In this document: piece after piece, positions 8,749 through 17,837 of the stretch
Layout of the letters: every line of letters starts with the position of its first letter
Position numbering within the stretch: position 1 is the stretch's first letter
NCBI GenBank assembly: GCA_963841885.1
Contig: CAWJEK010000017.1
Span: forward strand, 68,638 to 132,637
Direction: 5' to 3'
DNA: 64,000 nt
DNA from: Bog-756 sp963841885
GTDB taxonomy: Bacteria; Actinomycetota; Acidimicrobiia; Acidimicrobiales; RAAP-2
Notes under the pieces: generated by a model
The model's database searches: none
Seen by the model: the letters and a program-made list of their open reading frames with translations, nothing else
Told to the model about the DNA's origin: nothing
Program-made: the position numbers and the translations under genes

Positions 8749-8792
8749 CCCGCACCCGGCGCCCGCCGGACCCGCACCCGGCGCCCGCCGGA
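8749..8792. repeat. Perfect 22-bp tandem duplication
   Basis: Two identical, adjacent 22-base units (8749-8770 and 8771-8792), each starting CCCGCACCCGG, lie upstream of the SigK-like gene. Nothing in them suggests coding. Confidence 0.75.
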
Positions 8793-8806
8793 CGCGGGAT
8801 CGGGGG

Positions 8807-8847
8807 CATGGGATCGGGCCCCGTCGACGACGGGGCCCGATCCCATG
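8807..8847. terminator. Perfect 20-bp stem-loop after the secreted-protein gene
   Basis: Positions 8807-8826 and 8828-8847 are exact reverse complements (the left arm begins CATGGGATCGGG) with a single formal loop base, so about four bases would remain open in practice. It is 62 bases beyond the stop of the minus-strand secreted-protein gene and is best read as its transcription terminator. There is no T-tract. Confidence 0.65.
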
Positions 8848-8909
8848 GTGATGCTGCGTCAGGTCAGGCCGACCACCCGGCTACCTGCGCCGGGGGTCGA
8901 CCGGACGGC

Positions 8910-9380
8910 TCAGGTGGCCTTGAGCGGCTTCAGCGCCGAGATGGCTCCGGACGACGAGATGCACACCGCCCCCGTGGCCTTCCCCGGGACCTTCAGGTTG
9001 TCGCCGGTGTCAGCCGTGACCGTGGCGGTGAACTTGTCGGCCGTCGGATTGCTCGACCCACCCTTGACGTAGCCGGGACACTTCGTGGCCGACGTGCTCT
9101 TCAGCACCGGAGCGCTGATGGTGGTCGTGCTACCGCTCACCCAGGTGATGGTGCCCCCGGTGGCCAGCGTGGAGCTGTTGAGCGGCTGGGAGCTTCCTCC
9201 CGTGTTGCCCCCCTTGCACCCGCTTACGACGGTGGTGCCCGTCACGGTTCCCGTCAGCGTCGTACAGCTGATCTTGGAAAACTTGGCCTGGGCGGCCGCT
9301 CCGGCCGGCCCCGCCATCAGAACCGAAGCCCCCGACAACGGCACGGTGAGTGCCGCAGCCAATAGCAATGCTCTACGCAT
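8910..9380 (-). CDS. Small secreted protein of unknown function
   Basis: This 156-residue protein has a clear Sec signal peptide (MRRALLLAAALTVPLSGASVLMAGPAGAAAQA, cleavage near residue 30). The mature part is rich in Ser, Thr and Gly with four Cys residues, likely two disulfides, and no catalytic motif I recognise. GAGGAGG lies a few bases before the ATG, a strong ribosome-binding site, so it may be well expressed. It is followed by a strong hairpin and lies upstream of the SigK/RskA pair on the same strand, so it could belong to that regulon, but this is inference. Confidence 0.75.
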   Translation of the reverse strand: MRRALLLAAALTVPLSGASVLMAGPAGAAAQAKFSKISCTTLTGTVTGTTVVSGCKGGNTGGSSQPLNSSTLATGGTITWVSGSTTTISAPVLKSTSATKCPGYVKGGSSNPTADKFTATVTADTGDNLKVPGKATGAVCISSSGAISALKPLKAT

Positions 9381-9545
9381 AGTTGTTCCTCCTCATTGGG
9401 TACTGGACTTTCCCCCCTACCCCGCGAGGCACCGTTCCCCGTCGGTCACCCGAATAACCCACGGATTCGAAACGTGCCCGTCGGATCGGCGGACACCCCT
9501 GTGTCCGGCGTAGCGGAATCCCGACCCAACAGGTAAGGTATCGGT

Positions 9546-10043
9546 GTGTTCTCCTTCCCGAACCCGGTCAACGACTACGCGGCCCGAACGGTGGCGACCG
9601 GGGTCGTCGTGATGTGCGTGGCCGCCATCGCGTTCGACCAGCCGTGGATCCTCATCCCGCTCGCCTACGGCTTCTGGGCCCGCGTGCTCACCGGGCCCCG
9701 CCTCAGCCCCCTCGGTCAGCTGGCCACCCGCGTGGTGGCCCCCCGGCTGCCCTTCGAGCCGAAGTTCGTCCCCGGGCCGCCCAAGCGGTTCGCCCAGGCC
9801 ATCGGCGTCGTCTTCTCCACCACCGCGCTGGTGCTCTGGTACGGGTTCGGCGAGCACACGGCGGCCTTCGTCGTCGTCGGCCTGCTCACCTGCGCGGCAT
9901 TCCTCGAGGCGGCCTTCGGTCTGTGCCTCGGCTGCAAGGCGTTCGCCGTTCTGATGCGGATCGGGGTGATTCCCGAGTCGGTGTGCCTCGAGTGCAGCGA
10001 CCTCTCGCTCCGCCACCCCGAGCTCAGCGTCGACCGCGCCTGA
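9546..10043 (+). CDS. DUF4395 family membrane protein
   Basis: This 165-residue protein has about four hydrophobic segments and the family pattern of an N-terminal NPVNDYAAR followed by membrane helices. GLCLGCKAF near residue 123 places a CxxC pair at the end of a helix, and a second CLEC pair lies near residue 145. The cysteines suggest thiol redox chemistry or metal binding, as members often sit beside thioredoxin-like genes, although none is beside it here. The GTG at 9546 follows AAGGTATCG. Function unproven. Confidence 0.8.
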   Translation: MFSFPNPVNDYAARTVATGVVVMCVAAIAFDQPWILIPLAYGFWARVLTGPRLSPLGQLATRVVAPRLPFEPKFVPGPPKRFAQAIGVVFSTTALVLWYGFGEHTAAFVVVGLLTCAAFLEAAFGLCLGCKAFAVLMRIGVIPESVCLECSDLSLRHPELSVDRA

Positions 10044-10065
10044 GGCCGGCGCCGGACCGGCGCCG

Positions 10066-10599
10066 GTGACCGGCGATCGTACGGGCCCGGCCGACGAGCG
10101 ACGAACCGGTGTGGGACCGGCGTCCGTCAGGGTGGCCCGACAGGACGAGTACCCCCGGCTCCGCGCCATCGAGCTCGAGGCCGACGACCTCTACCTGACC
10201 GTGGGAATGGGGCCCTTCCCGGCGGACGACGTCCACGACCGGCTCGACGAGATGGCCGTCGTCTTCGCAGCGGGCGATCCGCCGGTCGGCTTCGTCTCCG
10301 TCGAGCTGCTCGACGGAGAGGCCCACATCGACCAGCTCTCGGTACTGGCCGCCCACGGCAATCGCGGAACCGGGAGGGCTCTGCTCGACGAGGTGATCCG
10401 CTGGGCCCGCGGGGAGGGCCTGGCGGGGGTGACCCTCACCACCTTCCGGGACGTTCCCTGGAACGCCCCCTTCTACCGTCGGGTCGGCTTCGAGGTCGTC
10501 ACCGAACCGGTTGCGGGACTGGCGCAGCGCCGAGCCGACGAGCGGGCCGAGGGCTTCGACGGATTCGGGCCCCGGGTGGCCATGCGACTGACCTTCTGA
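10066..10599 (+). CDS. GNAT family N-acetyltransferase
   Basis: This GCN5-related acetyltransferase of 177 residues transfers an acetyl group from acetyl-CoA to an unknown amine. Motif A, the acetyl-CoA pyrophosphate loop, is seen as AAHGNRGTGRALLDEV. Motif B follows as WNAPFYRRVGFE. It begins with a GTG 22 bases after the DUF4395 stop and may share its transcript. The Asp/Glu-rich strand AHIDQLSV before motif A is typical. Confidence 0.87.
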   Translation: MTGDRTGPADERRTGVGPASVRVARQDEYPRLRAIELEADDLYLTVGMGPFPADDVHDRLDEMAVVFAAGDPPVGFVSVELLDGEAHIDQLSVLAAHGNRGTGRALLDEVIRWARGEGLAGVTLTTFRDVPWNAPFYRRVGFEVVTEPVAGLAQRRADERAEGFDGFGPRVAMRLTF

Positions 10600-10630
10600 C
10601 GCCGACCCGGGGGTCCGGGGGTCCGGTCCG

Positions 10631-11164
10631 TCAGCCGTCGCCGAGCCGCGGCAGGAGCTGGGCGCACAGGTCGGCCAGCTCCCGGGCGCACGAGACGTAG
10701 ATGGCGTCCTCGCCCCCGGCGGGGTCCTCCACGTCCTCCCATTCACCGAGTTCCACCTCGTCGAGCCGCAGGGCCGCGATCCGGTGGGCCAGCGGTTCGG
10801 GGCCCGACGGGAGGTCGCGGGCCAGCCGCTTGATCGACGCCGTGCGGTGGGCGGCGTGGGGATGCTTCCGCCGGACGTAGGCGACGTGCTCGGCGGCCAT
10901 GGCCAGCACGAGCACCGAACCGTCGATGTCCTCGTCGGTGACCTGGTGGCTGCGGTGGCCGTCGGCCTTCCATCCCAGCTCCTCCAGTGCGGCCCGGGTG
11001 CGACGGCTCATGGGCTGGCCCTCGACGACGTGGGTGCCGGCCGTCACGATCGACAGCGGCGCGCCCTGCAGCATCGCCCCGGCCATGACCGAACGGGCGG
11101 CGTTGCCGGTGCAGAGGGTCACCAGGACGGAGGGCGACCGGTCGACAGCGGGGCGCTCGGGCAC
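10631..11164 (-). CDS. Low-molecular-weight protein-tyrosine phosphatase-like protein
   Basis: The phosphate-binding loop is CTGNAARS near residue 18, i.e. the C-x5-R-S signature of LMW phosphatases and thioredoxin-coupled arsenate reductases. A general-acid Asp is likely in DVEDPAG near residue 143. Length 177 is slightly above the family norm (about 155). The extra residues are at the N-terminus. Without the resolving cysteines of ArsC it is more likely a phosphatase than an arsenate reductase. Target unknown. Confidence 0.83.
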   Translation of the reverse strand: MPERPAVDRSPSVLVTLCTGNAARSVMAGAMLQGAPLSIVTAGTHVVEGQPMSRRTRAALEELGWKADGHRSHQVTDEDIDGSVLVLAMAAEHVAYVRRKHPHAAHRTASIKRLARDLPSGPEPLAHRIAALRLDEVELGEWEDVEDPAGGEDAIYVSCARELADLCAQLLPRLGDG

Positions 11165-11299
11165 CCGGCAACGGTACCCGGCAGCGGGTGGTGCGCCGGT
11201 CAGCCGTCAGCCACCACGACCCGACAGGTAGGTCGGCGACGACTTCGGGAACGAATCCCAAGAACTACGCGGCCCTGACCAGGGTGTTCGGGCGAATCT

Positions 11300-11363
11300 G
11301 AACGGAACGGTTGCGTTTCGTTCTTCGAACCTCTACTCTGTGTGAGACGAAACCGTTCCGTTC
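11300..11363. promoter_or_regulatory. Promoter flanked by 13-bp inverted repeats (TetR operator candidate)
   Basis: GAACGGAACGGTT (11300-11312) and AACCGTTCCGTTC (11351-11363) are perfect reverse complements. Between and partly overlapping them lies a sigma-70-like promoter, TTGCGT (11311-11316) and TACTCT (11334-11339), spaced 17 bases. The downstream arm lies about 20 bases before the GTG of the TetR gene. The arrangement is that of an autoregulated repressor site. Confidence 0.65.
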
Positions 11364-11381
11364 TATTACGAGAGGATCCGG

Positions 11382-11995
11382 CGTGGCCATCATCGAGACG
11401 GAAACCACCGAGCGGGAGGGCCGACCCGCCGGGCGCACGCGCCACCGCCCGGCGTCAGGCCATCCTCGATGCCGCCCTCTCCCTGCTGATGGAGGTCGGC
11501 TACGACCGTCTGAGCATGGACGCCCTCGCCGACCGGGCCCATGCCGGCAAAGCCACCATCTACCGGCACTGGTCGGGCAAGGCCGAAGTCGTGGTCGAGG
11601 CCATCCGGTGCCGCAAGTGCGACGACTTCCTGGCGCCGCCGGACACGGGCTCGCTGCGCGGCGACCTCCTGGCCTCGCTCAACCACAGCCGTGAGTCCTT
11701 CACCGAGGAGGACTCGGCGCTCCTCGTCGGCGTGGTCTCGGCCATGGCCCACGACCAGGAGCTGGCCGACCTGATGCGCAAGCAGATGTTCGAGACCAAA
11801 CAGGGCCTGTACGACGAGATCGTGGCCCGCGCCGTCCAACGCGGTGAGCCGGTGTCGCTGCGCGGCTCGGCGGTCGCCAACGAGGTCAGTTCCGCCCTCT
11901 TCTTCAACCGGGTCGCCATGGGCGGTGGGCCGATCGACGAAGCCTTCGTCCTCCACGTGGTGGACGATGTGATCGTGCCGCTGCTCCGCTGTTGA
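11382..11995 (+). CDS. TetR family regulator of the adjacent exporter, likely frameshifted
   Basis: The helix-turn-helix is RRQAILDAALSLLMEVGYDRLSMDALADRAHAGKATIYRHWSGKAEVVVEA, a TetR domain; the C-terminal part matches the TetR_C family that often regulates DHA2 exporters. The best start is the GTG at 11382 (VAIIETETTERE...), with GAGAGG upstream, but that frame runs out near 11,440. The domain itself is in the neighbouring frame, so a one-base indel in the CCCGCCGGGCG stretch is likely. The in-frame alternative GTG at 11342 would lie inside the operator and gives an unconvincing N-terminus. It sits 200 bases upstream of the MFS exporter. Confidence 0.82.
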
Positions 11996-12196
11996 CGAGC
12001 CACCCCCGCATCACCGACGGATAGGTGCCCCGGGGGCGTCCCCCACGTCCACCGCCAGAGCCTGCCGTAACGCAGTACCGCCTTACCCAGCTGTTCTTCC
12101 GCAGCTCCCCGACGTATCCCGCCGTACCCGCAGTTCCGGCGATCCCCCCGTTCGCCGCTCCGACCCGCACACCCTCCAACCCCCCAAGGAGATCCC

Positions 12197-13687
12197 ATGA
12201 GCACCACCGAAACCACCGGACCACCGGTCCCGATCAACCCCCGTGAGGAAGACCCCAAGCGCTGGTGGGCGCTGGCCGTCATCGCCGTCGCCCAGCTGAT
12301 GGTGGTGCTCGACGCCTCCATCGTCACCATCGCGCTCCCCTCGGCCCAGAAGTCGCTGCACATCTCCACCGACAACCGGCAGTGGATGGTGACCGCATAC
12401 ACGCTGGCCTTCGGCGGCCTGCTGCTGCTCGGCGGTCGCATCGCCGACTACGTCGGCCGCAAGCGCATGTTCATCATCGGCCTGCTCGGCTTCGCCAGTG
12501 CCTCCGCCCTGGGCGGAGCCGCCATCAACGCCCCCATGCTCTTCGGCGCCCGGGCGCTCCAGGGGGCCATGGCCGCCCTGCTGGCCCCCGCCGCCCTGTC
12601 CCTCATCACCGTGACCTTCACCGAGGTGAAGGAGCGGGCCACCGCCTTCGGCGTCTACGGCGCCATCGCCGGCGGAGGGGCGGCCATCGGCCTGATCATG
12701 GGAGGGGTGCTCACCCAGTACGCGTCGTGGCGCTGGTGCCTCTACGTCAACGTGCCCATCGCCATCGTGACGGCAATCGTGGCGGTCCCGATCGTCCGCG
12801 AGAGCCGGGCCCACGGCAACACCAGCTACGACATACCCGGTGCGGTCACGGTGACCGCCGGTCTGGTCTCCCTCGTCTACGGCTTCACCCAGGCCGCCCA
12901 GAACGGATGGACGTCGGCGAGCACCTTGACGTTCCTGGGGATGGCCGTGGTCCTGCTGGGCGCGTTCGTCACCATCGAACTCCGGGCCAAGAACCCGCTC
13001 CTGCCGATGCGGGTCGTCCTCGACCGCACCCGGGGTGGCTCGTTCCTGAGCTCGCTGATGGTGGGATCCGGCCTCATGGGGATGTTCCTGTTCCTCACCT
13101 ACTACTTCCAGGAGAACCTGGGGTACTCGGCCCTGAAGACCGGATTCGCCTTCCTGCCCTTCTCGGCCGGCATCATCCTGGCCGCCGGTGCCTCCTCGAA
13201 GATCATCCCCCGGACCGGACCCAAGCCGGTGATGGTGGCGGGCTTCTCGGCGGCGACGCTCGGCATGCTGTGGCTCACCCGGATCGGCGCCCACACCGGC
13301 TTCTCGACACACGTGCTGCCGGCGGAGATCCTCATCAGCATCGGCATGGGTCTGGCCTTCGTGCCGATGAGCAGTACCGCCCTGTTCGGGGTCCCGCCGC
13401 ACGACGCCGGCGTGGCCAGCGCCACGCTCAACACCACCCAGCAGATCGGCGGGTCGTTGGGCACGGCGTTGCTCAACACCGTCTTCGCCTCGACCACGGC
13501 CGCCTACCTGGCGACCCGGATCGGAACGCCGGCGGTGCGCGAGGCGGCCCAGATCCACGGTTACACGGTCGGCTTCCTCATCGGCGCGGTCTTCCTCGCC
13601 ATCGCCGCCCTGTCGGCCGGCTTCCTCATCAAGGCCTCGCGCCAGGACATGGCCGAGGTCGGAGAGCTGGCGCTGGTGCCCGCCTGA
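12197..13687 (+). CDS. MFS drug:H+ antiporter, DHA2 family (EmrB/QacA type)
   Basis: A 496-residue membrane protein with about 14 helices that exports drugs or metabolites using the proton gradient. Motif A is GGRIADYVGRKRM near residue 80. Other family features are QWMVTAYTLAFGGLLLL and PSAQKSLHIS in helix 1-2, and GSLGTALLNTVFAS late in the sequence. GGAG lies 6 bases before the ATG at 12197. The TetR gene and operator just upstream suggest it is the repressed target, perhaps induced by its substrate. The substrate cannot be read from the sequence. Confidence 0.92.
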   Translation: MSTTETTGPPVPINPREEDPKRWWALAVIAVAQLMVVLDASIVTIALPSAQKSLHISTDNRQWMVTAYTLAFGGLLLLGGRIADYVGRKRMFIIGLLGFASASALGGAAINAPMLFGARALQGAMAALLAPAALSLITVTFTEVKERATAFGVYGAIAGGGAAIGLIMGGVLTQYASWRWCLYVNVPIAIVTAIVAVPIVRESRAHGNTSYDIPGAVTVTAGLVSLVYGFTQAAQNGWTSASTLTFLGMAVVLLGAFVTIELRAKNPLLPMRVVLDRTRGGSFLSSLMVGSGLMGMFLFLTYYFQENLGYSALKTGFAFLPFSAGIILAAGASSKIIPRTGPKPVMVAGFSAATLGMLWLTRIGAHTGFSTHVLPAEILISIGMGLAFVPMSSTALFGVPPHDAGVASATLNTTQQIGGSLGTALLNTVFASTTAAYLATRIGTPAVREAAQIHGYTVGFLIGAVFLAIAALSAGFLIKASRQDMAEVGELALVPA

Positions 13688-13728
13688 CCCGGTCGGGCAC
13701 CCCACCCCGGCCGCTCTCCCACCCACAC

Positions 13729-13768
13729 GCACGGCCGTCCCCGGATCTCCCACCGGGGGCGGCCGTGC
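13729..13768. terminator. 16-bp hairpin between convergent genes
   Basis: GCACGGCCGTCCCCGG (13729-13744) pairs with CCGGGGGCGGCCGTGC (13753-13768) with one G-U pair and an 8-base loop. It lies between the exporter stop (13687) and the acyl-CoA dehydrogenase stop (13774), so it probably terminates both. Confidence 0.65.
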
Positions 13769-13773
13769 CGTGG

Positions 13774-15448
13774 TCAGGCGAACGTGTCGAGGACGGCCTC
13801 CACCCGTTCGACCAGCGCACCGTCGCCCCCGTCCGTCGGTTCGTCCGGGGCCAGGCCGGCGAGGAGCTGGGCGGCGCACGCCTCCTCCCCCGCTTCGACC
13901 AGGTGGACGACCTCGGCCAGGATGCCGATCCGGTCGATCACCCGGCGGAAGTGCCAGTCGCCGAAGGCCGGGTCGTCGCGACTGCGGCGCATGGCGTCCA
14001 GGGTCGCCCCGAGGAGGGGTCGCACCGTCAGGGCCACGGCCGATCCCGGGGCCCGGTCGAGACAGCCGCCCAACCGTCGGGTCACCTCCTCGACGATGGG
14101 GAGCCGCCGGAGGTCGTTCAGGACCTGGTTGACCAGGACGTTGTGGGTCCCCTCCCAGGACTCGTAGACGATGGCGTCGCGGTAGAGGCGGGGCAGCACG
14201 CTGAACTCCTCGATCGTGCCGTTGCCCCCGAGGATCTCGATGGCCGAGTGGACCACGTCGGTGGCCTGCACGGAGAGCACGTACTTGGTCACGTTGACGA
14301 GGAACCGGTGGTAGACGACGTCGGCCTCGTCGGCGGTGCCGGCGTCGACGGCGTCCTCCAGGCCGGTCAGCGCGAAGGCGAGCTCCAGGGCCCCGGCGGT
14401 GGTGGCCGTCATGTCGGCCAGGGTGCGCCGGACGGCGGGAAACTCCTCTACGGGCCGGCCGAACGCCTCCCGGTGGTGGGCGTAGGCGACCGCCTCCAGC
14501 ACGGCCCGTCGCATCATGCCGGCGTCGCCGAGGGCGGTCATCCAGCGGCTGGTGTTCAACACGATGCCGACCGCCGTCCGGAACCCGTGCTCCACCGGAC
14601 CGATCGGCCAGGCCACCGCCCCGTCGAAGTCGATCTCCCCCGAGGCCAGACCCCGGGTCCCGAGCTTGTCCTTGAGCCGACGCAGGCTGAAGCCGTTCGG
14701 CGCGCCGTCGATCATGCGAGGCACCACGAAGCTCCCCAGTCCCCGGGTCCCGGCCGGCCCGCCGGCCACGCGGGCGGTCAGGAAGAACTGGTCGGCATCG
14801 GCCACCGAGCAGAACCACTTCTCCCCCGTGATCCGGTAGGTGGTGCCGTCGGGTGACGGCTCGGCCCGGCACACGTTGGCGCCCACGTCGCTGCCGCCCT
14901 GGACCTCGGTCAGGAACTGCGCGCCGCGATCGGCGCGGGCGTGGTCCGGGTCGATGAGGGAAGGGAGGAACCGCTCCGCCACGTCGGGATCGGCGGCCCG
15001 CCGCAGGGCCCGGGCGAGCCCGATCGTGCACGTCGCCGGACACGCCTGTCCGGCTTCGCCCTCGAGGGAGAGCAGGTACAGCAGGGTGGCCTGCTCGTAG
15101 GCGCTTCCGGGGGTGCCGGACAGGGCCACCAGCCCGCTGGCCCAGACCGCGGTGGCGGCCTCGTCGTAGGAGGGGTCGAAGACGACCGACTCGGTCCTCG
15201 TGCCGATGGCGTCGTAGCGGGCCAGTTCGGGCAGGTGCAGGCGCTGCTCGTAGCGGGCCGCCGCCGGACCGACCACCGCGGTCATCTGCCGGGCGAAGTC
15301 CGAGGCCCGCGCCTCGAGGGCGGCGAGCCGGTCGGGGATCGAGAGACCGCTCGAGGATCGACCGCAGGTGCCGATCGGAGCTGAAGGGGTCGGCGGGGAA
15401 GGAGTCCTTCCAGGCGGCCAGGGCGTCGCGGGCCGAGGTGGTGTCCAT
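13774..15448 (-). CDS. Acyl-CoA dehydrogenase/oxidase family protein, one frameshift
   Basis: A FAD-dependent acyl-CoA dehydrogenase family protein of about 557 residues, of the longer AidB/acyl-CoA oxidase-like branch. Recognisable blocks are QFLTEVQGGSDVGAN (FAD/substrate loop), YRITGEKWFCSVADAD, LKDKLGTRGLASGEIDFDGA, SAIEILGGNGTIEEFSVLPRLYRDAIVYESWEGTHNVLVNQV. The last is the signature C-terminal FAD/dimer region. The N-terminus (MDTTSARDALAAWKDSF..., ATG at 15448) is in a different frame from the rest. The frames join near 15,335-15,345 (ERS to IPDRLAALEAR), which suggests one indel. Substrate not known. Confidence 0.85.
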
Positions 15449-15506
15449 GCCCCGAGTCTCGCGCCGGGCCGACGGGGCCCCGGCCGGGACGGGGGGCCGG
15501 AGGACG

Positions 15507-16685
15507 TCAGGTCTCGGGGGCGTCCGGGTCCCGGGACCTCCGCCGGCGGCGGTCGGGGTTGACGACGGTCGGACGCTCGTAGGTGCCCGTGGACGCCCCG
15601 CCGGGTCGGCGCTGGGGCGGTCGGCGGGGCTCGACCACTCCGGTGGCGAGGTTGCGCCGGATGCCGGACCAGGGGGCCGGCGGAGCGGTCAGCCGATCAC
15701 ACAGCCGGTAGGCGACGGTCTCGTAGTTGACGCGCCAGCCCCGGAAATCGGGCCACGCCTCCTCGGCCGACCGCTCCGTCGGGAAGCCGGAGCTCTCGAG
15801 CATGGCGACGGCCTGGGCGAACTCCTCGAACGTGAGTCGGATGGGCCCGTCGGGGTCAGGGTCGGGGTCCACCGGCCACCCCAGCGACGTCGCGATGCGG
15901 TGCAACAGGGTGAACCCCATCCTCAGGCAGAGTCGGGCCTGGGACGGGGCTCCGTCCGGGACCAACGCCAGGTGCATGGCGCCGGCGTCGAGCACGGCGA
16001 GCAGGCCGACGAGCCACGACAGCCACGGCTCCGGCGAGCGGAACAGCAGGAGGATCGGGTAGGTGGTGTGGCTCTCGGCGACGTCGGCGGCCCACACCTC
16101 CCAGTCGGCGTACAACGCGGGGAGGGTGTCGGTGATCCCGACGAGCTGGTGCCGGACGAGCAGCTCCGGTCCCCAGGCGGGTTCGCCGGCCCGACTCTCC
16201 AACATGGCGACGAGTCCCTCCCGCCGGCTGAAGGCGCCGTAGATGGCGGGGAGGTACGCGATCTGCAGGGCCACGATCACCACCCACATGGCCCCGACGG
16301 CGATGTCGATGCCCGAGTCGGGTGACCCGCCGATGTGGATCGCCCCCACCGTGAACAGGGCGGTGAGGGCCTGGAGCAGCCCCCCGGTGACCGACGAGCC
16401 CGCCGCAGTCAGCATCAGGCCGAACCCGAGGGTCAAGGTGACGGCCCACAGCAGGAGCTGGGCGACCAGGGCGACGGGCGCGGTGGCCGCGAGGATCGCA
16501 TCCTTGCCCTCGTAGGACCTCGCCAGACGCGACAGCCCCAGGAAGACGAGGCGCGCCGTGCGGTTGACGGCGAGGGTCATGCCGTCGACCCCCACCACCT
16601 TGCGGGGGAGCACGAGGGTGAAGAGCACGTTGGCCACCGTCAGGAGGACGATGACGAGTCCGATGGCGAACAGGAGTGGGTGCAT
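15507..16685 (-). CDS. Ion-channel-like integral membrane protein
   Basis: This 392-residue protein has an N-terminal helix (FAIGLVIVLLTVANVLFTLVLP) and further helices around residues 70-150. The segment LLQALTALFTVGAIHIGG between two helices resembles a degenerate pore loop of two-helix potassium channels (TVGYG replaced by TVGAI). A long cytoplasmic C-terminus (about residues 165-392) has no domain I recognise and ends in a basic, Arg-rich tail. If it is a channel, the altered filter would change selectivity. Homologues in actinobacteria are generally uncharacterised. Confidence 0.65.
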   Translation of the reverse strand: MHPLLFAIGLVIVLLTVANVLFTLVLPRKVVGVDGMTLAVNRTARLVFLGLSRLARSYEGKDAILAATAPVALVAQLLLWAVTLTLGFGLMLTAAGSSVTGGLLQALTALFTVGAIHIGGSPDSGIDIAVGAMWVVIVALQIAYLPAIYGAFSRREGLVAMLESRAGEPAWGPELLVRHQLVGITDTLPALYADWEVWAADVAESHTTYPILLLFRSPEPWLSWLVGLLAVLDAGAMHLALVPDGAPSQARLCLRMGFTLLHRIATSLGWPVDPDPDPDGPIRLTFEEFAQAVAMLESSGFPTERSAEEAWPDFRGWRVNYETVAYRLCDRLTAPPAPWSGIRRNLATGVVEPRRPPQRRPGGASTGTYERPTVVNPDRRRRRSRDPDAPET

Positions 16686-16898
16686 TGCCTCTGTCTCGGG
16701 GGTCCGGTAGCGCGCCGCGGCGACGGGCGGGCAGTGGCTCGGCGAGAAGCGCAGTATCCCAGACTGTCGGTGACGCGTGCCGATCCGGGGCCCGACCGGT
16801 CCCGGTCGGTGCGCCCGTCGCGTGCCCGAACGGTCGGGTCGGTGCGGACCTTAGATTCCGGATGGCAGGCCCGGTTCCGACGACCAAGCGAGGACGAC

Positions 16899-17831
16899 AT
16901 GACCGATACGGCTCGAGCAGTGCGCTTCGACCACTACGGCGGCCGCGAGGTCCTGTACGTCGCCGACGTCCCCCGCCCCACCGCCGCCCCGGGTCAGGTG
17001 GTGGTCGAGGTCCGGGCCGCCGGGGTGAATCCGGGGGAGGCCAGCATCCGCGAGGGTCGGCTCCACGACCGGTTCCCCTCCACCTTCCCGTCGGGCGAGG
17101 GCAGCGACCTCGCCGGGGTGGTGGCCGAGGTCGGCGAAGGGGTCGACCGGTGGAGCCCGGGGGACGAGGTCCTCGGGTACTCGTGGGAACGGTCCAGCCA
17201 GGCGAGCCATGTGGCCGTTCCGGCCGACCAGCTGGTGGCCAAGCCCCCCGAGCTGGCCTGGGAGGTGGCCGGATCGCTGTACGTGGTGGGGTGCACCGCG
17301 TACGCCGCCGTGCACGCCGTCGACCCCGGGCCGGACGACACCGTGGCGGTGTCGGCGGCGGCCGGCGGGGTCGGGAGCATCGTGGTGCAGTTGCTGGCTG
17401 TCCGGGGGGCACGGGCGCTGGGCATCGCCTCGCCGGCCAACGCCGGGTGGCTCGCCGACCACGGCGCCGTCCCGGTGGCCTACGGCGACGGACTGGCCGG
17501 ACGTCTGCGGGAGGCGGCCGGCCCGCACGGCATCGACGCCTTCATCGACCTATTCGGGCCCGAGTACGTCCGCCTCGCCGTCGAACTCGGCATCGACCCC
17601 GACCGGATCGAGACCATCATCTCCTTCGAGGAAGCCGCGCGGGTCGGCGCGAAGGCGGACGGCAGCGCCACCGCCTCCCGGCCCGAGGTGTTGACCGAGC
17701 TCGCCGGCCTGCTGGCATCGGGGACCATCGAGATGCCGATCGCCGCCACCTTCCCCCTCGACCGGGTGGCCGATGCGTACGAGCTGCTCGAGCAGCGCCA
17801 CACCCGGGGGAAGATCGTCCTCATCCCCTGA
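16899..17831 (+). CDS. NADPH:quinone reductase / zinc-free alcohol dehydrogenase family
   Basis: A 310-residue MDR-superfamily oxidoreductase. The N-terminal GroES-like domain shows VRAAGVNPGEASIREGRL and the nucleotide-binding domain AAAGGVGSIVVQLLAVRGARALGIAS. It lacks the zinc-ligand cysteines of true alcohol dehydrogenases, which fits quinone or enone reductases. The C-terminal AYELLEQRHTRGKIVLIP is typical of the QOR class. The ATG at 16899 is preceded by GAGGAC. It ends convergently, 6 bases from cbbR. Confidence 0.88.
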   Translation: MTDTARAVRFDHYGGREVLYVADVPRPTAAPGQVVVEVRAAGVNPGEASIREGRLHDRFPSTFPSGEGSDLAGVVAEVGEGVDRWSPGDEVLGYSWERSSQASHVAVPADQLVAKPPELAWEVAGSLYVVGCTAYAAVHAVDPGPDDTVAVSAAAGGVGSIVVQLLAVRGARALGIASPANAGWLADHGAVPVAYGDGLAGRLREAAGPHGIDAFIDLFGPEYVRLAVELGIDPDRIETIISFEEAARVGAKADGSATASRPEVLTELAGLLASGTIEMPIAATFPLDRVADAYELLEQRHTRGKIVLIP

Positions 17832-17837
17832 TCGGGC

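Noticed and set aside
12083..15448. Very long open frames across the exporter and acyl-CoA dehydrogenase genes (up to 1,121 codons on the minus strand, 863 on the plus strand)
   Set aside because: They are frame shadows of high-GC genes: low-complexity Arg/Gly/Pro/His-rich translations with no domain. Only the first 35 codons of the minus-strand frame are kept, as the N-terminus of the dehydrogenase.
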